From Uranotaenia lowii (Eukaryota > Arthropoda > Insecta > Diptera > Culicidae), in assembly GCF_029784155.1 (NCBI RefSeq), contig NC_073691.1, positions 51,442,490-51,506,489 on the forward strand: 64,000 bases of DNA, read 5' to 3'. The notes beneath the pieces were generated by a model. The model was given only the letters and a program-made list of their open reading frames with translations. It was not told the origin of the DNA and searched no databases. A program made the translations under genes and the position numbers. Positions 59,001 to 64,000 of this stretch are shown piece after piece (position 1 is the first letter of the stretch; the number at the start of each line of letters is the position of its first letter).

Positions 59001-59257
59001 ACTCGATGAAGGAGAAGCGGGTCCGAGTGATCGTGATCATCTACGGGGACATTGGAGACGTCGACTTGCTGGAGCCGGAACTGAAGGCGTACCTCAAGAT
59101 GAACACCTACGTCAAGTGGGGCGATCCGTGGTTCTGGGACAAGCTCCGATACGCCATGCCCCATCCACCGACCGTAAAGGGTTTAAAGTCGAAGAAAGGT
59201 ACCATTTTGGATGCCGCAAAAAGTTTCGAGGACATTAACTTGTCTGAATATCCCTGA
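56053..59257 (+). CDS. Toll: Toll receptor B (LRR ectodomain, TM, TIR), three coding exons
   Basis: Tandem paralogue of Toll A, about 8.7 kb downstream on the same strand, with the same expected role as Spaetzle-type receptor. Coding exons are 56053-57287, 57355-58840 and 58898-59257 (introns of 67 and 57 bases), giving 1026 residues. A signal peptide covers about residues 1-17 (MTSLPWLLALIAHTWA). LRRs run to about 565. LRRCT (NPLNCDC) spans about 569-629, LRRNT (CPDKCRC) is near 634, and the second LRRCT (NRWQCEC) is at 755-801. A membrane helix is at about 806-828. The TIR domain is about 858-996 with YDAFISYS and RDWTAGEMI. The tail is only about 30 residues and lacks the Asn-Gly-rich part of Toll A. 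The N-terminal spacer is also shorter. The ATG at 56053 gives a clean signal peptide; an upstream ATG at 56048 forms a two-codon frame overlapping it. The last intron has no in-frame stop and a length divisible by three. It is complete and apparently functional. Confidence 0.95.
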
Positions 59258-59628
59258 GTGTGATGCCTTACTTAAGTAACCTCGATGAATGGTTTAGGCC
59301 TGTATGACCCAAAACGTACCTGCACGATACATTATCTCAGGGATGCTCATAGCTCGATATGATAACCTCTGTAATTTCTCATTTTAGGATTTTAGAAACA
59401 AAAAGTCACTCAAACGTTTTAAAAATAACTTATTTACCTGAAATACATTTTGGGTAAAGCATCGAGACAACCTGACCGATTTTAATCGTTTCTACGGTTT
59501 CGTTCAAATAGCTGTTATTCGATGTTTTCAGAAAACATAGATTTACTTAAGGTGGCTTTCTGAAATTGAGCGGAACATCAACTTCTATCGTTTCAAATGC
59601 TTAATTTGTCAACTTCTGGTTTTCTTAA
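59258..59628 (+). other. Probable start of the Toll B 3' untranslated region
   Basis: Non-coding DNA follows the stop codon. No AATAAA is seen before the mobile element that begins at 59629. The first good signals are at about 60482 and 60680, so the element may lie inside the transcript. Confidence 0.3.
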
Positions 59629-60371
59629 GGGGGGGGGGGGGGGGGTAGGGTCTAACACTTTCAAAAAATCGATTTTTTTATTTTTTTATTTTCTTATTGT
59701 AAAACATTTCAAGAATGTTGTGTCAAATTTTCAAGTGAATTGAAGCAAAACTGTAGAAGTTATAGGCCTTTATCTCCTCCTATCTAATACTGCAAGAAAG
59801 CAAGAGCAGAAACTTCAAACGCGTTTTTCTCGAAAGCACATTTTTAAAGTCCGTGGACATCGTCGTTTGAAAACTACTTATCCGATTCTTTTCAAATTTG
59901 GAACATATTTTCTACATATAAAATACCAGACCCATACGTTTTTCTTTTTTGATTTTTTTACTTTGGGGAGATTTTACAGGTGAAAATGGCGGTTTTTTAA
60001 GTGAAAAATCGTAGTTTTTACTTCAAACAGCCACAAAAATTTCATAAAAATATTTTTAAGTTAAATAAAAACGTTGGGGTCCAGAAAAACATCTATTAAA
60101 AATATTTTGCTCTGATTTTTTGACTTCAGATGATTCTGTGCTGAGATACAGTGTCCACCGCAAATCCTGTTTTCTAAAAGGCATCCTCGAAAGTGCTCCG
60201 TCACCGGCTCATTTTTCTATATTTTTCTACGAAAAAATTACTAAATGTTCTTTTAACAACGCTTTGTATAATGCAAAAAATTTGAATACATTTGTTTGAA
60301 CGATAGCTCTAGAAAAAAATCGTGAAAATGGTGTTTTTTTATACCCGTTAGACCCTACCCCCCCCCCCCCC
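59629..60371. mobile_element. TTAA-type (piggyBac-like) MITE with G17/C14 ends
   Basis: The left end is a run of 17 G followed by TAGGGTCTAAC. The right end is the complement, GTTAGACCCTA followed by 14 C. TTAA flanks both ends (59625-59628 and 60372-60375), the mark of piggyBac-superfamily insertion. The interior of about 0.7 kb has no transposase. It sits 371 bases after the Toll B stop codon. Confidence 0.75.
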
Positions 60372-60375
60372 TTAA

Positions 60376-61480
60376 GTCACCCGAATCAGATTCATTCATA
60401 TTTTTCAACCAACTGATAGCAAACTTTGTTTACGAAAAACGGTTCAGCGTATAGTCAAAACAATAACAATTTTTTGCACGCAATAAATAGAAGAAAAAAA
60501 ACTGCTGATAAAATTGCCGAGCCGCAGAGAACAATCTCGTTTAAAGTTTTAACTCCTTAAATAAGTGCCATATGTTACAAAAAGTAGTGTTGATAAAAGA
60601 TTGTTTTTAAGCTTCTATGATTAAGGCTAATGATTGTTAGTGCCAGTTAATTGTCCAAAACCGAAAATGTAAAAATACTTTTAATAAAAATCATGCGCCT
60701 GTTCGTCAAAGCTGAGAGCTCAATTTGAACGAAATTTCCAAGGATGAAAAAAAGAAGTACAGTCCAAATTCTTCAAGTTTTTTGCATACAGTCCAAACTA
60801 TTCAGGTTTTTTTTTTTGCATATCCGTACGTAGTGCCAGTCATTTTTGCGAACTTTTGACAGCACTTTCTCAACTTTCGGTGCCTTTTCAACTTCGAAGT
60901 TAGCTTTAAAGATAAATCACATCATCATCAACCTAATAATAATCATGATTTTCTAAGGGCCTTGGAATATACTGACTGACCAAAAAAAAATTTTAAGCTG
61001 CCATGTTCGCTGAGTTTGGCATTCCTCCAGCAGTAACATATTGGGGCTGATTAACACATTCGTGCGAAATTCCAGTTCACATTTGTTCATCCAAGCTGGA
61101 TGTTTACTCTTTTGTATAAAGGTAATTTTCTGCAAAACTCCAAGTGAAGAATGATCCGTTTTAGCTGAAGGCAAGTTTGGAATCTTAATAGTCTCACCAG
61201 GAAGCCATAGGATGATTGAAGAAAAATAATTTGTACTTCTGTCTCTTGTAATTAAGTCTACAATAGTGTATTTTAGCTTTCAGAATATTTGTAGTCTATA
61301 TAAGTTTGACGTAAGAAAAAAATCATTAAAAAAAATTATTCCACTTATTCTGATCTTGTTTTTTTCTCTGTCCTATTTTTCTAATAAGAGCGAATATTGA
61401 TCAAAGTCCAGTTTTAACAAATAACATAGAACTGAATACCATCATTACTCATTGCTCTTATTTTGTTGACCTCTTACTTG
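60376..61480. other. AT-rich non-coding DNA
   Basis: Contains possible polyadenylation signals for Toll B (about 60482 and 60680). No gene or repeat is recognised. Confidence 0.35.
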
Positions 61481-61483
61481 GAT

Positions 61484-63180
61484 GATGAACGCCTTTTATT
61501 TCATTCTCTCAATTTCTTTCTTATTCTTTCTACCATTTTCTATCTCTCCCATTTTATCTTCCATTCGCTATTTACCCTTATGTGAACGATGACCAATTTT
61601 AGTCAAATAACATTTTTTATAAATGAACCAAAGAATAATAAGAGTAATAAAGAACTAAAAAATGTTCGCTTCCTGCTGCCCATATGTTGACTGCTTATTA
61701 TCTCTCTCAATTTTTCTCTTCCAATTTTTCTCATTTTCTCTCTAGTTATCTCTCTCAATATCTATCTCATTATCTCACTCAATGTCTCTCTTATAATATC
61801 TCTCTTTATCTCTTTTTAATTTTTTCTCCCATTATCTCTCTTTCACTTCATCCCTCATTGTATGTTTGTTTGTTCCTCCCATCTAGAGCAAGGTCCGACC
61901 TATTTCTGTGTGGCTAGGTTGTTGGTAATTGGAATGTTGGCCGATAATTTTTTTTCTCTCATTATCTCTCTCAATATCTATCTCTTATTTTTTTCTATAT
62001 ATCATTTTTTCTATCTCTCATTTTTTTCTATGTCTTATTTTCTTTTATTCCTCATTTTTACTATCTCTCATTTTTTTTTCTATCTCTCATTTTTTCTCTA
62101 TCTCTAATTTTTTTCTATCTCTCATTTTGTTCTATCTCTCATTTTTTGCTATCTCTCATTTTTTTCTATCTCTTATTTTTTGCAATCCCTCATTTTTTTC
62201 TATCTTTCATTTTTTTTTTCTATCTCTCAATTTTTTTCTATCTCTCATTTTTTTCTCTACCTTTCATTTTTTCTCTATCTCTCATTTTTTTCTATCTCTC
62301 ATTTTGTTCTATCTCTCATTTTTTTCTATCTCTCATTTTTTTCTATCTCTCAATTTTTCTATCTCTAATTGCTATCTCTTATTTTTCGCTATCTCTCATT
62401 TTTTGCTATCTCTCATTTTTTTTTACCTCTCAATTTTTTCTATCTCACATTTTTTTCTATCTCTCATTTTTTTCTACCTCTCAATTTTTTCTATCTCTTA
62501 TTTTTTGCTATCTCTCATTTTTGGCTATTTTTCATATTTCTCTCATTTTTCTAGATATCAATTTTTCTATCTCTAATTTTTTTTCTATTCCTAATTTTTT
62601 TCTATCTCTCATTTTTTTTTATCGCTCATGTTTTTCTATTTCTCATTTTTCTTCTATCTCTCATTTTTTCTATCTCTTTTTTTCTATTCCCCATTTTTTC
62701 TATCTCACATTTTGGTATCTCTAATTTTTCTTTCTCTCATTTTTTTTTCTATATCTCATTTTTTCTATATCTCATTTTGTTTCGATCTCTTATTTTTTTT
62801 CGATCTCTCATTTTTTTACTTTCTCTCATTTTTTGCTATCCCTCATTTTTTGCTATTTCTCTTTTTTGGGAATCTCTTATTTTTTTCAATCTCTTTCATT
62901 ATCTCTTTCTTACTATCTCTCCTCTTATTTTTCTCATTATCTCTCATTCTCATTATGTGTCTCTCTTATTATCCCTTTCATAGTCTATCTCTCATCATCT
63001 CTCTCTCTCATTTACTCTCTCTCTCATCATCTCTCTCTATCATTATCTCGCTCTCAGTATATCTCACTTGAAATATCTCTCTCATTGAATATCCCTCTCT
63101 TTAAATATCTCTTTTTAATATTTTTTTTTCTTTTTTTTTATTATTTGTCCCTCTCTTTTTCATTCTCCCTCTCATAACAC
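61484..63180. repeat. Pyrimidine microsatellite, TCTATCTCTCATTTTTT units
   Basis: From about 61930 to 62880 units of roughly 16-18 bases (CTATCTCTCATTTTTT) repeat with varying T-run lengths. On both sides these grade into shorter TCTCTCATTA units. Long plus-strand frames rich in F, L, S and Y are products of this composition and not genes. Confidence 0.9.
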
Positions 63181-63780
63181 AAAGGAACAGTTTGTTTGTT
63201 TTAAGAACTGACTTCGGAAGATTTTGGCGTCCTGAATTCTGGTAATATGGGGTGTGAAAATTTAAAAATCGATCTTTGACTACTGATAAACTGATAAACA
63301 TGAAAATTAAAAACAGATTTAGAAACTTTTTACTATCCTTCATTCAATTAAGGATTCAGAGCTTCACTATTTTTTTTTGTTTCAGAAACATAGCGCAATT
63401 GAAAAAAAAATCTATAATTTTTAGGAATTTGAATAGATAGTATTACAACTATTTCTAACATTATTCAAGAAAGAATTTGAGAATTTGATATTGAAGGTTT
63501 TAACTCGTTTCAAAATTTGGTTGGCACAACGATTGGACTTACGCTTTATCAATCAAGTATTCCATAAGCCTGAAATCTACTTTCAAACTTCGTTAAAACT
63601 CTCGTATTTTGCAGAATTGCGAAAAATATAAAAAAAGAAAACTTCTATTAATTTTTGATCAGAATTCAAATTACTCGCGGTTTTTGGGAAAGTTGATCAT
63701 TGCATTAAAACCTTCCTTTTTAAAATCTTTATAATGTTTTACAGCTTTGCCATAAAAGTGCACACATGAATTTTTTAAAG
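63181..63780. other. AT-rich non-coding DNA
   Basis: Unique AT-rich sequence between two blocks of the same microsatellite type. No feature is recognised. Confidence 0.4.
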
Positions 63781-63789
63781 CCTTGTGTT

Positions 63790-64000
63790 ATCTTTCTCAT
63801 TACCTCTTTCTAATTATCTCTCTCTTATTATCTCTTACTGATTATCTCTCTCATTATCTCTCTCATTATCTTTCTCTCATAATCACTCTCTCATTATCTC
63901 TCTCTCATTATCTCTATCATTAACTCTCTCTCATTATCTCTCTCTCATTAACTTTCTCTCATTATCTTACTTTTATTATTATCTCTCATTATTGCTCTCT
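63790..64000. repeat. TCTCTCATTA microsatellite, runs off the window
   Basis: Repeats of TTATCTCTCTCA fill the last 210 bases and continue past the end. It is the same family as the array at 61.5-63.2 kb. Confidence 0.9.

Noticed and set aside
57323..59257. A single uninterrupted 644-residue Toll B exon starting at 57323
   Set aside because: The ATG at 57323 lies in the first intron, and the frame runs through the 57-base last intron only because that intron lacks a stop. The Toll A gene has the same splice sites.
61929..63177. Phe/Leu/Ser/Tyr-rich membrane-like proteins up to 215 residues
   Set aside because: They are products of a TCTATCTCTCATTTTTT microsatellite; hydrophobicity follows from the T-rich unit.

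Overview
The window looks like insect nuclear DNA, most likely a mosquito (Culicidae). The evidence is two complete Toll-receptor genes of the mosquito/Drosophila Toll type with very short introns (57-67 bases), an R1-clade retrotransposon relic, tRNA-derived SINEs, many MITE-like elements, and an AT-rich background full of mini- and microsatellites. Species cannot be named from sequence alone. There is no sign of bacterial or viral gene organisation.

Only two host genes can be supported. Toll A (43861-47355) and Toll B (56053-59257) lie on the + strand in tandem. Each has three coding exons with introns at equivalent positions. Each encodes a signal peptide, an LRR ectodomain with paired LRRCT/LRRNT cysteine clusters, one membrane helix and a cytoplasmic TIR domain (1122 and 1026 residues after splicing). 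They are paralogous receptors of the Toll immune/developmental pathway, whose family ligand is a Spaetzle-type cytokine. Their TIR exons are almost identical in DNA sequence while the ectodomains have diverged, which suggests gene conversion. A kappaB-like site next to a TATA box lies about 1.2 kb upstream of Toll B.

Region by region: 2-6.5 kb is an AT-rich complex repeat (diverged 400-bp direct repeats plus a roughly 250-290-bp tandem array) broken by two long foldback insertions with 10-11-bp target duplications. 7.8-8.7 kb is a TTAA-type MITE. 10.5-11 kb is a (CATCTCT)n satellite. 12-14.6 kb is a degenerate minisatellite with a homogenised 19-bp core. 17.9-21 kb is a 12-bp minisatellite split by a hAT-like element. 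21-22 kb is a 0.5-kb direct duplication. 24 kb holds a foldback carrying a hammerhead-ribozyme-like motif. 24.5-25 kb is a tandem array. 26.7-31 kb is a five-layer nest of elements whose order of insertion can be read from target duplications. 34-37.5 kb and 39.6-42.4 kb are two further minisatellite arrays. 48.7-52.4 kb, between the Toll genes, holds a foldback MITE, dead LINE fragments and a TA-type MITE. 59.6-60.4 kb is a TTAA element with long G/C homopolymer ends. 61.5-63.2 and 63.8-64 kb are pyrimidine microsatellites.

The most novel signal is in the foldback elements. Two unrelated foldbacks (2412-2814 and 23962-24177) carry, in both arms, a CTGANGA...GAAA core framed by complementary stems exactly where a hammerhead ribozyme needs them. 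Penelope-like retroelements are known to carry such ribozymes, so these may be their non-autonomous relics. All functional statements on non-coding DNA are inference. Coordinates of elements were set by eye from inverted repeats and flanking direct repeats.
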